From NCBI RefSeq assembly GCF_037482405.1, contig NZ_JBBHZZ010000005.1, positions 186,001 to 250,000 of the forward strand: 64,000 bases of DNA. The letters run 5' to 3'. Positions within the stretch are counted from its first letter, which is position 1, and the number at the start of each line of letters is the position of its first letter. Below the pieces are notes generated by a model, which had not been told where the DNA came from, made no database searches, and saw only the letters and a list, made by a program, of their open reading frames with translations. This DNA comes from Pseudokineococcus marinus. Lineage in GTDB: Bacteria; Actinomycetota; Actinomycetes; Actinomycetales; Quadrisphaeraceae. Below are positions 24,768-32,346 of the stretch, one piece after another. The position numbers and the translations under genes were made by a program.

Positions 24768-25211
24768 TCAGCCCCAGCCGGCGGCGCGCCGCGTCCCGGC
24801 GTCGAGCCGCCGTCCGACGGCCGCCAGCTGAGCGGGCGTGAGGTAGGAGGGGTTGCTCCCGAACGGGGCGCGCAGCACCTCGGCGCGGGAGAGCTCGCTC
24901 GCGGCCGCGAGCGAGGGGCGGGCGAGCGGGAGCCGCAGGAGGACGAGCTCGACCTCGACGGCGGGCTCCGCGTCCGGTCCCGCCACCAGGACGCCGACGG
25001 CGTGCACTCCCGGGTCCACCCGGCCGCTGAGCCACAGCAGGCACCGCTGGCCGGGCGCCATCAGCCCGAGGCGGTAGGAGGGGCGCACGCAGCGCCGCAG
25101 CACCAGGGACTCCCCCGGGCGCCAGGACGGGGCGAGGGCGCGCGGCGGCGCGCTGGTCTTGAAGACCCAGCACCCGAGGTCGTCGGTCTGCAGTCGCGCC
25201 ACCGGCCCCAT
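24768..25211 (-). CDS. EVE/PUA-like domain protein (tentative)
   Basis: 147 residues from ATG 25211; the frame is open upstream to GTG 25274. LGCWVFKTSAPPRAL, then LGLMAPGQRCLLWLSGR and GVHAVGVLVAGPDAEPAV follow the EVE-domain order (first strand with Trp, then a W-x-S-G turn and a G-x-G strand). The C-terminal part has LSRAEVLRAPFGSNPSYLTP. EVE domains bind modified bases in nucleic acids. The match is by pattern only; a stand-alone actinobacterial unknown family remains possible. Confidence 0.6.
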   Translation of the reverse strand: MGPVARLQTDDLGCWVFKTSAPPRALAPSWRPGESLVLRRCVRPSYRLGLMAPGQRCLLWLSGRVDPGVHAVGVLVAGPDAEPAVEVELVLLRLPLARPSLAAASELSRAEVLRAPFGSNPSYLTPAQLAAVGRRLDAGTRRAAGWG

Positions 25212-25317
25212 CGTCCTCGTCGCACGGCCGCCGTCGGACGCCGACGCGCGGCGGGGAGGGGCGGCGGGCTGCACGGGGGCGACTTCCCGCCACGACCACC
25301 TGCTGCCTCAGGAGGAC

Positions 25318-25780
25318 TGGCCCAGGTCGGTCACGAGGCTGACGGCGACCGCGATGACGACGGTGCCGAACAGGTAGGCCAGCAGGGCGTGCCCGAGCCC
25401 CGTCCCGCGGATCGACTGCCCGGTGAGCTCGGTGTCCGCGACCGAGAAGGCCATCCCGACGGTGAAGGCGAGGTGGGCGAAGTCGCTGCACGCCGGTGTG
25501 GAGCGGTCGCCGAAGTCGACGTCGTCGTCCCCGTCCTGGTAGTGGGCGGGCGTACTTCAGGGCGAAGACGGTGTTCACCAGCGCCCAGGGCAGGACCACC
25601 ACCAGGACGCAGTGATGACCGCGACGACGCCGACCGCGTCCTGGCCGGAGCGCACGAGGGCCTCCACGACGGCCACGAGGCTGCCCACCGAGGCGGTGAG
25701 CACGACCGCGTCGGTGACCCGGCTGCGGGCGATGGCACCGACGAGGGACCCGGACGCGCTCGCTCCGGCGGGAGCGGTCC
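25318..25780 (-). pseudogene. DUF1345 membrane protein, broken by two frameshifts
   Basis: Three successive frames carry one protein. Frame one: SRVTDAVVLTASVGSLVAVV, a membrane helix. After a shift near 25610: VVVLPWALVNTVFALKYAR. After one extra C near 25547: HYQDGDDDVDFGD, then CSDFAHLAFTVGMAFSVADT and HALLAYLFGTVVIAVAVSLV, ending TDLGQSS and TGA at 25318. The pieces match the DUF1345 family of inner-membrane proteins, but roughly the first 80 residues are missing, the 5' end abutting tRNA-Met. Decay is likelier than sequencing error because of that truncation, though both are possible. Confidence 0.75.
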
Positions 25781-25834
25781 GGGGGCGCGGGGCGTGCGCC
25801 CGGAGCCGGCCGGGCGAGCCGGGGCGACGTCCTG

Positions 25835-25908
25835 TAGGGCAGGTGGGGCTCGAACCCACGACCGGCGGATTATGAGTCCGCTGCTCTGACCGGCTGAGCT
25901 ACTGCCCC
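25835..25908 (-). tRNA. tRNA-Met (anticodon CAT, elongator type)
   Basis: A 74-nt cloverleaf. Acceptor GGGGCAG pairs with CTGCCCT (terminal G-T pair), the D arm has TAGCTCAGCCGGTCAGAGC, the anticodon stem GCGGA/TCCGC holds loop CTCATAA, and the T arm is GTGGG/CCCAC. It lacks the three G-C pairs of initiator tRNA. A lysidine-modified tRNA-Ile2 also reads CAT and cannot be excluded by eye. Confidence 0.9.
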
Positions 25909-25922
25909 TGGCGGGCGGCAGC

Positions 25923-27161
25923 CTAGCGAGCGCCTCCGACCGGGGCGTGCAGCAGCAGCGCCTCGCCCTGCCCTCCCCCGCCGCACAGGGCGGCGACGCC
26001 CGTCCCGCCGCCCCGCGCCCGCAGGTCGAGCGCGAGGGTCAGGGCCAGGCGGGCGCCCGAGGCGCCGATCGGGTGCCCCAGGGCGATGGCCCCGCCGCGG
26101 GGGTTGACCCGGTCGAGGTCGACGCCGAGCTCGCGCACGGAGGCGAGCACGACGGCGGCGAAGGCCTCGTTGACCTCGAGGACGTCGAGGTCGCGCGGCG
26201 TCAGGCCGGCTCGAGCGCAGGCGCGCTCGACCGCCCGCGCGGGCTGGCTCTGCAGCGTCGAGTCGGGCCCGGCCACGAGACCGTGGGCGCCGACCTCGGC
26301 CAGCCAGGGCAGCCCGGCGGCCTCCGCGCGCTCGCGACGCATGACGACGAGCGCGGCCGCGCCGTCGGACACCGGCGACGCCGACCCGGCGGTGATGGTG
26401 CCGTCGGGCCGGAAGGCCGGCGGCAGCGCCGCGAGGGCCTCCGGCGTCGTGCCCGGCCGCACGCCCTCGTCGACCACCACCTCGACCGGCTCGCCGCGGC
26501 GCCGGGGCACGAGGACCGGGGTGATCTCCTCGGCGGCGCGGCCGTCGGCCGTCGCGGCCGCGGCGAGGCGGTGGCTGCGGACGGCGAGGGCGTCCTGCTC
26601 CTCGCGCGTCGAGGCGCCCAGAGCAGTGACGGAGGCGTCCGCCGCGCGAGCCGCCTCCTCCACCTCGGTGAGGGCGCCCATCGAGACGTCGGTGAAGGCG
26701 TCCCAGAGGCCGTCGTGCGACGTCGCGTCCTGCAGGACGGCGTCGCCGAAGCGGTAGCCGCCGCGCGCGCCGGGGAGCAGGTGCGGCGCGCCGCTCATCG
26801 ACTCCATGCCCCCGGCGACGACGACGTCCGCCTCCCCCGCCCGGACGAGCTGGTCGGCCAGGGCGACGGCGCGCAGGCCCGACAGGCAGACGGCGTTGAC
26901 CGTGAGCGCCGGCACGGACATCGGCACGCCCGCGGCCGCAGCCGCCTGCCGCGCCGGGTTCTGCCCCTGGCCGGCCTGCAGGACCTGGCCCATGAGCACC
27001 TGGTCGACCTCGCCCGCCGCGACCCCGGCCCGCTCGAGGGCCGCGCGGATCGCGACGGCGCCGAGGTCGACGGCGCGCAGCGAGGACAGCGCGCCCTGGA
27101 GGCGACCCATCGGGGTCCGGGCGCCGGCGACCACCACGGAGACGCGCCCAGGAGCGCTCAC
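25923..27161 (-). CDS. Thiolase (acetyl-CoA C-acetyltransferase family)
   Basis: 412 residues. Nucleophile C92 (NAVCLSGLRAV), NEAFAAVVLAS, GHPIGASGARL with the second catalytic His, and CGGGGQGEALLLH with the proton-relay Cys are all intact. It either condenses two acetyl-CoA or cleaves 3-ketoacyl-CoA in beta-oxidation; no neighbouring pathway gene tells which. The start is GTG 27161. It lies between two tRNA genes on the same strand, and tRNA-Met follows its stop after only 14 bases, so the tRNA may be processed from its transcript. Confidence 0.93.
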   Translation of the reverse strand: MSAPGRVSVVVAGARTPMGRLQGALSSLRAVDLGAVAIRAALERAGVAAGEVDQVLMGQVLQAGQGQNPARQAAAAAGVPMSVPALTVNAVCLSGLRAVALADQLVRAGEADVVVAGGMESMSGAPHLLPGARGGYRFGDAVLQDATSHDGLWDAFTDVSMGALTEVEEAARAADASVTALGASTREEQDALAVRSHRLAAAATADGRAAEEITPVLVPRRRGEPVEVVVDEGVRPGTTPEALAALPPAFRPDGTITAGSASPVSDGAAALVVMRRERAEAAGLPWLAEVGAHGLVAGPDSTLQSQPARAVERACARAGLTPRDLDVLEVNEAFAAVVLASVRELGVDLDRVNPRGGAIALGHPIGASGARLALTLALDLRARGGGTGVAALCGGGGQGEALLLHAPVGGAR

Positions 27162-27286
27162 GAGGGGGCGCTCACGACGGGGTGGCGGCGAGGTCGGGAC
27201 GGCGAAGGACCGAGATCATGAGGACTGAGCTCCCGTGCGTCCTGGACGGCGCCCGCCCGCGACGCTGCGGAGGGCCGACCGCGAGG

Positions 27287-27358
27287 CTCCCGCGGCTGGA
27301 TTCGAACCAGCAACCGTTCGATTAACAGTCGAATGCTCTGCCGTTGAGCTACGCGGGA
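27287..27358 (-). tRNA. tRNA-Asn (anticodon GTT)
   Basis: A 72-nt cloverleaf: acceptor TCCCGCG/CGCGGGA, D arm TAGCTCAACGGCAGAGC, anticodon stem TTCGA/TCGAA with loop CTGTTAA, T arm CTGG-TTCGAAT-CCAG, discriminator G. A minus-strand TAATCT at 27399-27394, 36 bases upstream, is a plausible -10 box. Confidence 0.95.
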
Positions 27359-27480
27359 CCGTGCACGACCACCATCGGCGACCGAGCGCGACGAGATTAG
27401 CAGGACGAGCCGGGCGCTCACGCCGACGCCCCGCCCGGCCCCGCTCGTCGTCGCCGCGGACGCCGGGAGGGACGCCGTCG

Positions 27481-29484
27481 TCAGGCGCTCTCGGCGCGCA
27501 GCCGCTGGAGGTCCGCCGTGAGCGCCGCCGCGTGCGCCCACAGCTCGCCCGCCCGCTCCGCCTCGCCGGCCGCCTCGGCCCGCTGCGCCCGGCCGGTGAC
27601 CTCCGCCGACGCGCGCAGCAGGCCCCGCAGCTCGAGCTCGCGCAGCGCCGCCGCCGCCAGGCGGGCGACGCCCTCCCCGGGCCGCACCATCATCGGGGCG
27701 ACGGCCAGCTCCTCGACGTAGGGCCGCAGGGACTCCCCCGCGCTCTCGCGCACGCGCGTGGTCCAGCCGGCGCCGTCCCCCGCGGCGGCGACCCCACCCA
27801 GCGCCCGCAGCACCTCGTGCACGGCGCGGTGCGCCGGGACGGCGAACGCGTCGTCGGCGAGGGCGTCGAAGCGGGCGCCGTCGACCTCGGCCGGCGCCTG
27901 GAGCACGGCCTGCAGCAGCTCGCGCTCGAGCCGCACGACGGGGTCGCGCGGGTCGGGCGTCGGCGGACGGACCTCCGACGGCGCCCCCTCGCGGTGCGCC
28001 TCCGCGTCGTGGGGCGCGCCGCCCTCGCGGCGACCACGCCCGTGCTGCGGGGGGCCGTCCCCTCCGTGCTCGCGGCGGCCGCCGGCCCCCCCGTCGCGGG
28101 ACGCGCCGGGACGTCCGCCCCGCTCGGCGCCGCGGCCGCCCGGTGAGCCGGACCGGCCGGCCGCGGCGACGGCGCGGCGGACGTCGTCGACGTCCATGCC
28201 GAGCCAGCCGGAGAGCTGGCGCGCGTACTCCGGGCGCAGCGCCGGGTCCTTGATGCCGGCCACGAGGGGCGCGGCCGCCCGCAGGGCCTGCACGCGGCCC
28301 TCGGCCGAGTCGAGGTCGAAGCGCTCGAGGGTCGAGCGCAGCGCGAACTCGAAGAGCGGCACGCGGGTGGCGACGAGCTCGGCGACGGCCTCGGGCCCGC
28401 GCTCGAGCCGCAGGTCGCACGGGTCGAGGCCGGACGCCTCCACGGCGACGAACGTGGACGCCGTGAAGCGCTGGTCCTGCTCGAAGGCCCGCAGCGCCGC
28501 CTTCCGCCCGGCCTCGTCGCCGTCGAAGGTGAAGACGACCTCGCCGCGGAAGGCGTCGTCGTCGACGAGCAGCCGCCGCACGGCCCTGATGTGCTCGGGC
28601 CCGAAGGCGGTGCCGCACGTGGCCACCGCCGTCGGCACGCCCGAGAGGTGGCACGCCATGACGTCGGTGTAGCCCTCGACGAAGACGACCTGGCGGCGCC
28701 TGGCGATCTCCCGCTTGGCGAGGTCGAGGCCGTAGAGGACGGTCGACTTGTCGTACAGCGGGGTCTGCGGGGTGTTGAGGTACTTCGGCCCCTGGTCGGA
28801 CTCGAGGAGCCGACGGGCCCCGAAGCCGATGGTCGCCCCCGCGACGTCGCGGATCGGCCAGACGAGCCGCCCGCGGAAGCGGTCGTAGACCCGGTCGCCG
28901 GACTGGGCGCGGCTCACGAGGCCGGCGGTGGCGAGCTCGTCGTCGCGGTAGCCGCGGCCGCGCAGGTGCTTGGTGAGCGCGTCCCAGCCCTCGGGGGCGA
29001 AGCCGGCGCCGAAGTGCTCGGCCGCGGCGCGGTCGAAGCCCCGCTCGGCGAGGAAGCGCCGCGCCACCCGCGCGCCCGGGGAGGCGAGCTGCTCGGCGAA
29101 GAACTCCGCCGCGACGCGGTGGGCGTCGAGCATCCGCTGCCGGGCGCCGACGTCCTGGCGCCGCGGGCCGCCGGAGCCCTCCTCGTAGCGCAGCTGGACG
29201 CCGGCGCGCTGGGCCAGGCGCTCGACGGCCTCGGGGAAGGTGAGGTGGTCGACCTCCTGGAGGAAGCGGAAGACGTCGCCGCCGGCCCCGCACCCGAAGC
29301 ACTTGTAGAAGCCGACGGACGGGCGCACGTGGAAGGACGGCGAGCGCTCGTCGTGGAAGGGGCACAGGCCCTTGAGCGAGCCCGCGCCGGCGGGCTTGAG
29401 CGTGACGTACTCCCCGACGACCTCGTCGAGGCGGACCTGCTCGCGGACGGCGTCGACGTCCTCGCTGCGGATCAGGCCTGGCAC
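27481..29484 (-). CDS. dnaG: DNA primase
   Basis: Primase makes the RNA primers for replication. Order of domains in 667 residues: CHC2 zinc finger (C41, H44, C62, C65 in CPFHDERSPS and CFGCG), the catalytic core with EGYTDVMACHLSG and the metal-binding FDGDEAGRKA of the TOPRIM fold, a disordered Gly/Arg/His-rich linker near residues 433-505, and the C-terminal helicase-binding domain. GTG 29484 is supported by TAGACT six bases upstream. It lies downstream of dus and dgt on the same strand but separated by a repeat pair and its own promoter. Confidence 0.97.
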   Translation of the reverse strand: MPGLIRSEDVDAVREQVRLDEVVGEYVTLKPAGAGSLKGLCPFHDERSPSFHVRPSVGFYKCFGCGAGGDVFRFLQEVDHLTFPEAVERLAQRAGVQLRYEEGSGGPRRQDVGARQRMLDAHRVAAEFFAEQLASPGARVARRFLAERGFDRAAAEHFGAGFAPEGWDALTKHLRGRGYRDDELATAGLVSRAQSGDRVYDRFRGRLVWPIRDVAGATIGFGARRLLESDQGPKYLNTPQTPLYDKSTVLYGLDLAKREIARRRQVVFVEGYTDVMACHLSGVPTAVATCGTAFGPEHIRAVRRLLVDDDAFRGEVVFTFDGDEAGRKAALRAFEQDQRFTASTFVAVEASGLDPCDLRLERGPEAVAELVATRVPLFEFALRSTLERFDLDSAEGRVQALRAAAPLVAGIKDPALRPEYARQLSGWLGMDVDDVRRAVAAAGRSGSPGGRGAERGGRPGASRDGGAGGRREHGGDGPPQHGRGRREGGAPHDAEAHREGAPSEVRPPTPDPRDPVVRLERELLQAVLQAPAEVDGARFDALADDAFAVPAHRAVHEVLRALGGVAAAGDGAGWTTRVRESAGESLRPYVEELAVAPMMVRPGEGVARLAAAALRELELRGLLRASAEVTGRAQRAEAAGEAERAGELWAHAAALTADLQRLRAESA

Positions 29485-29490
29485 GACCGG

Positions 29491-29496
29491 AGTCTA
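29491..29496 (-). promoter_or_regulatory. -10 box of dnaG
   Basis: TAGACT on the minus strand, six bases before GTG 29484; a leaderless dnaG mRNA is expected. Confidence 0.5.
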
Positions 29497-29561
29497 GGTC
29501 GGCCGCGGCGACGGCGGCCCGGCGTCCACAGCGCCCGGCCGATCGCGGGGCCGGGATGGGC

Positions 29562-29627
29562 GGGCGAACAGGCGACGACTCGCCCCCGGGAGCACCCTCG
29601 GGAGGGCGAGCAGGCGACGACTCGCCC
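29562..29627. repeat. Type B hairpin repeat pair, 42-bp period
   Basis: Units at 29562-29585 and 29604-29627, identical to the 14.1-kb units except for one loop base in the second (A to G). Spacing is again 42 bp. The pair lies between the dgt stop (29639) and the dnaG -10 box (29496), exactly where the dus-dgt transcript must end. Between the units is a small CTCGGG/CCCGGG-like inverted repeat. Confidence 0.85.
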
Positions 29628-29638
29628 GCGGCGGCGGG

Positions 29639-30943
29639 TCAGGCCCGGCGCACCAGCCGGTCGTGCCAGGCGTGGGCGCCGGCGTCGGTGAGCGCGGCGA
29701 CCTGGTCGACGACGACCCGCAGCCGCGCGTCGTCGCCGCTGGCGGCCGCGAGGTCGGCGGCGTAGGCGGGCTCGAGGGCCTCGGGCCCGCGGGCGCAGAG
29801 CGCCTCGACGAGCTCCGCGACGACCTCGCGCTGGCGCACGTACTCGGGCTGGCGGTCCCCCGCCTCCATGACGAAGAGCGCCGCGAGGCCCTTGAGCGCG
29901 GCGATCTCCGCCTGCGTCGCCGGCGGGACGACGACGTCGGCGCCGTAGCGCACCAGGGGGCGCTCGCCGTGCGCCTCCTGCGTGGCGCGCCGGGCGGCGT
30001 CGACGAAGCGGCCGACGAGCTGGCTCGTCATGTCCTTCAGCGCGGCCAGCGAGGCGCGCCCGAGGTCGGTGCGGCCGACCCACTCCGGAGAGGCGGCGAG
30101 CCGCTGCAGGCCGTCGGCGACGGCGGCCGCCTCGAGGCCGTGCCAGCGCGCGGCGAGCTCGGCCACCCGCGCGCGCTGCCCGCGGTCGGCGACGACGCCG
30201 AGGTCGAGCCTCCCCGCGACGACGGCGTCCTCGACGTCGTGGACGCTGTAGGCGATGTCGTCGGCCAGGTCCATGACCTGCGCCTCGAGGCACCGCCGGC
30301 GCCCCGGGGCGTCGCGGCGCAGCCAGGCGAAGACCTCGTCGTCGCCGTCGGGGCCCGCGTAGACGCCGTACTTGCCGCTGCCGGCCGCGTCGGGCCCGCC
30401 GGGGGCCTCCCCGGCGTGCCACGGGTACTTCGTGACGGCGTCCAGGCTCGCCCGGGTGAGGTTGAGCCCGCCGCTGCGCCCGGTGGCCGGGTCGACGACC
30501 TTGGGCTCGAGCCGCGTGAGCAGGCGCAGGGTCTGCGCGTTGCCCTCGAAACCGCCGATCGCCGCGGCCGCGGTGGCGAGCGCCCGCTCGCCGTTGTGCC
30601 CGAACGGCGGGTGGCCGAGGTCGTGCGCCAGGCAGGCCGTGTCGACGACGTCGGGGTCGCAGCCGAGCGACGCGGCGAGCTCGCGGCCCACCTGCGCCAC
30701 CTCGAGGCTGTGCGTCAGGCGGGTGCGGGCGAAGTCGTCCGTGCCCGGCCCGACGACCTGCGTCTTGCCGCCGAGACGCCGCAGCGCCGAGGAGTGCAGC
30801 ACCCGGGCCCGGTCGCGGGCGAAGTCGCCCCGGGCCGCGCTCTTGGGCGCCTCGGCCACCCGGCGCTCCCGGTCGTGCGGCCCGTACCCGGGCACGCGGG
30901 CGTCGTCGCGCCGCACGACCCCGGCGGCGGGGCGCTCGCTCAC
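29639..30943 (-). CDS. Deoxyguanosinetriphosphate triphosphohydrolase-like protein
   Basis: HD-superfamily dNTPase of 434 residues that splits dNTPs into deoxynucleoside and triphosphate, controlling dNTP pools. Metal ligands are visible in RTRLTHSLEVAQVGREL (H78) and CLAHDLGHPPFGHNGE (H107, D108), with the later ligand in DLADDIAYSVHDVED. GTG 30943 overlaps the dus stop (GTGA). Length and order match the actinobacterial dus-dgt-dnaG arrangement. The exact nucleotide preference is unknown. Confidence 0.93.
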   Translation of the reverse strand: MSERPAAGVVRRDDARVPGYGPHDRERRVAEAPKSAARGDFARDRARVLHSSALRRLGGKTQVVGPGTDDFARTRLTHSLEVAQVGRELAASLGCDPDVVDTACLAHDLGHPPFGHNGERALATAAAAIGGFEGNAQTLRLLTRLEPKVVDPATGRSGGLNLTRASLDAVTKYPWHAGEAPGGPDAAGSGKYGVYAGPDGDDEVFAWLRRDAPGRRRCLEAQVMDLADDIAYSVHDVEDAVVAGRLDLGVVADRGQRARVAELAARWHGLEAAAVADGLQRLAASPEWVGRTDLGRASLAALKDMTSQLVGRFVDAARRATQEAHGERPLVRYGADVVVPPATQAEIAALKGLAALFVMEAGDRQPEYVRQREVVAELVEALCARGPEALEPAYAADLAAASGDDARLRVVVDQVAALTDAGAHAWHDRLVRRA

Positions 30944-32157
30944 CCGCCCGAGACGGACGCCTCGGCGTCCGTCACCATCCGCGCGGCGGAGCCCGTGAGC
31001 TCCCGCGAGTCGAGCCAGCCCTCGGGCAGCGCGACGCGCTTCGTCGCCGCGGTGCGCCCGCGCGGCCCCTCCGCGTCGTCGCCCGGCCACGGCGCGTCGG
31101 CGTCGAGCTCGGAGAGGACCTCGGCGAGCGCGTCGAGCGTCGGCACCAGGGCGAGGCGCTGCCGCAGGGAGGAGCCCACGGGGAAGCCCTTGAGGTACCA
31201 GGCGACGTGCTTGCGGATGTCGCGGCAGGCGCGGTCCTCGTCCGGCGCCTCCGCGGTGCCGAACTCCTCCGCGAGCAGGACGGCGTGCCGGTGGAGCATC
31301 GCCGCGACCTCGCCGAGGGTGGGGCGCACCCGCTCGGGACGGCCGGCGAAGGCGGCGGCGAGGTCGGCGAAGAGCCAGGGGCGACCGAGGCAGCCGCGCC
31401 CGACGACGACGCCGTCGCAGCCCGTCTCGGCGACCATGCGCACCGCGTCCTCGCCCGACCAGACGTCGCCGTTGCCGAGCACCGGCACGCTCGTCACGGC
31501 CTCCTTGAGCCGGGCGATCCGGCTCCAGTCCGCGGTGCCGGAGTAGTACTGCTCGGCCGTGCGGGCGTGCAGCGCGACGGCGGCCGCCCCCTCGCCCTCG
31601 GCCGCGCGGCCGGCGTCGAGGTAGGTGTGGTGCTCGGCGTCGACGCCGACGCGCATCTTCACCGTGACGGGGACGCCGGCGGGCTCGGCCGCCCGCACCG
31701 CCTCCCGGACCACGGACGCGAAGAGCGAGCTCTTCCACGGCAGGGCGGCGCCACCGCCCTTGCGCGTGACCTTGGCGACGGGGCAGCCGAAGTTGAGGTC
31801 GACGTGGTCGGCCAGGTCCTCCTCGACGAGCACGCGGACGGCGGCGCCGACGGTGCGCGGCTCGACGCCGTACAGCTGGGTGCTCCGCAGGGCCACGGCG
31901 GGCCCGTGGCGCACGAGCCGCAGGGACTCGGGCGTGCGCTCCACGAGCGCCCGCGAGGTCACCATCTCCGAGACGAAGACGCCCTCGCCGCCCGCGGCCT
32001 CCATCTGCTCGCGGCACAGGGTGCGGTAGGCCTCGCCGGTGATGCCGGCCATCGGGGCGAGCACGACGGGGGTGCGCACCTCGTGGGGGCCGATGCGCAG
32101 CGGACCGGCCCCGGCGGTGGCCGGGCCCGCGGTCGGAGCGGTGGCGGTGGCGGTCAC
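30940..32157 (-). CDS. tRNA-dihydrouridine synthase (DusB-type)
   Basis: FMN enzyme that reduces uridine in the D loop of tRNA. TIM-barrel landmarks: VVLAPMAGITGEAYR near the start, NFGCPVAKVTRKGGG with the proton-donating Cys, VKMRVGVDAEH, VLGNGDVWSGEDA and VVVGRGCLGRPWLF. The helical RNA-binding domain follows, and about 60 extra residues end the protein. GTG 32157 gives 405 residues; ATG 32175 six codons upstream is equally possible, since both have only G-runs as ribosome binding site. Coupled to dgt. Confidence 0.92.
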   Translation of the reverse strand: MTATATAPTAGPATAGAGPLRIGPHEVRTPVVLAPMAGITGEAYRTLCREQMEAAGGEGVFVSEMVTSRALVERTPESLRLVRHGPAVALRSTQLYGVEPRTVGAAVRVLVEEDLADHVDLNFGCPVAKVTRKGGGAALPWKSSLFASVVREAVRAAEPAGVPVTVKMRVGVDAEHHTYLDAGRAAEGEGAAAVALHARTAEQYYSGTADWSRIARLKEAVTSVPVLGNGDVWSGEDAVRMVAETGCDGVVVGRGCLGRPWLFADLAAAFAGRPERVRPTLGEVAAMLHRHAVLLAEEFGTAEAPDEDRACRDIRKHVAWYLKGFPVGSSLRQRLALVPTLDALAEVLSELDADAPWPGDDAEGPRGRTAATKRVALPEGWLDSRELTGSAARMVTDAEASVSGG

Positions 32158-32346
32158 GCCCCCATCGTCCCCCATCCCCGGGGCGGGGCCCCAGCCGTCC
32201 ACCGAGGCCGTCCACCGCGCGGCGCCCGCGGGGCCCCGACGCGGACGTCGTGCGGACTCCCGCCGCACCTCCCCGCGGGGACCGGACCTGTGCCACGGTT
32301 CGGCGCACACCGGACACCCCCGGTGCTCCCCGAGCCTGGAGCCCCC

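Noticed and set aside
25835..25908. Initiator tRNA-fMet
   Set aside because: The anticodon stem is GCGGA/TCCGC and lacks the three consecutive G-C pairs of initiators.
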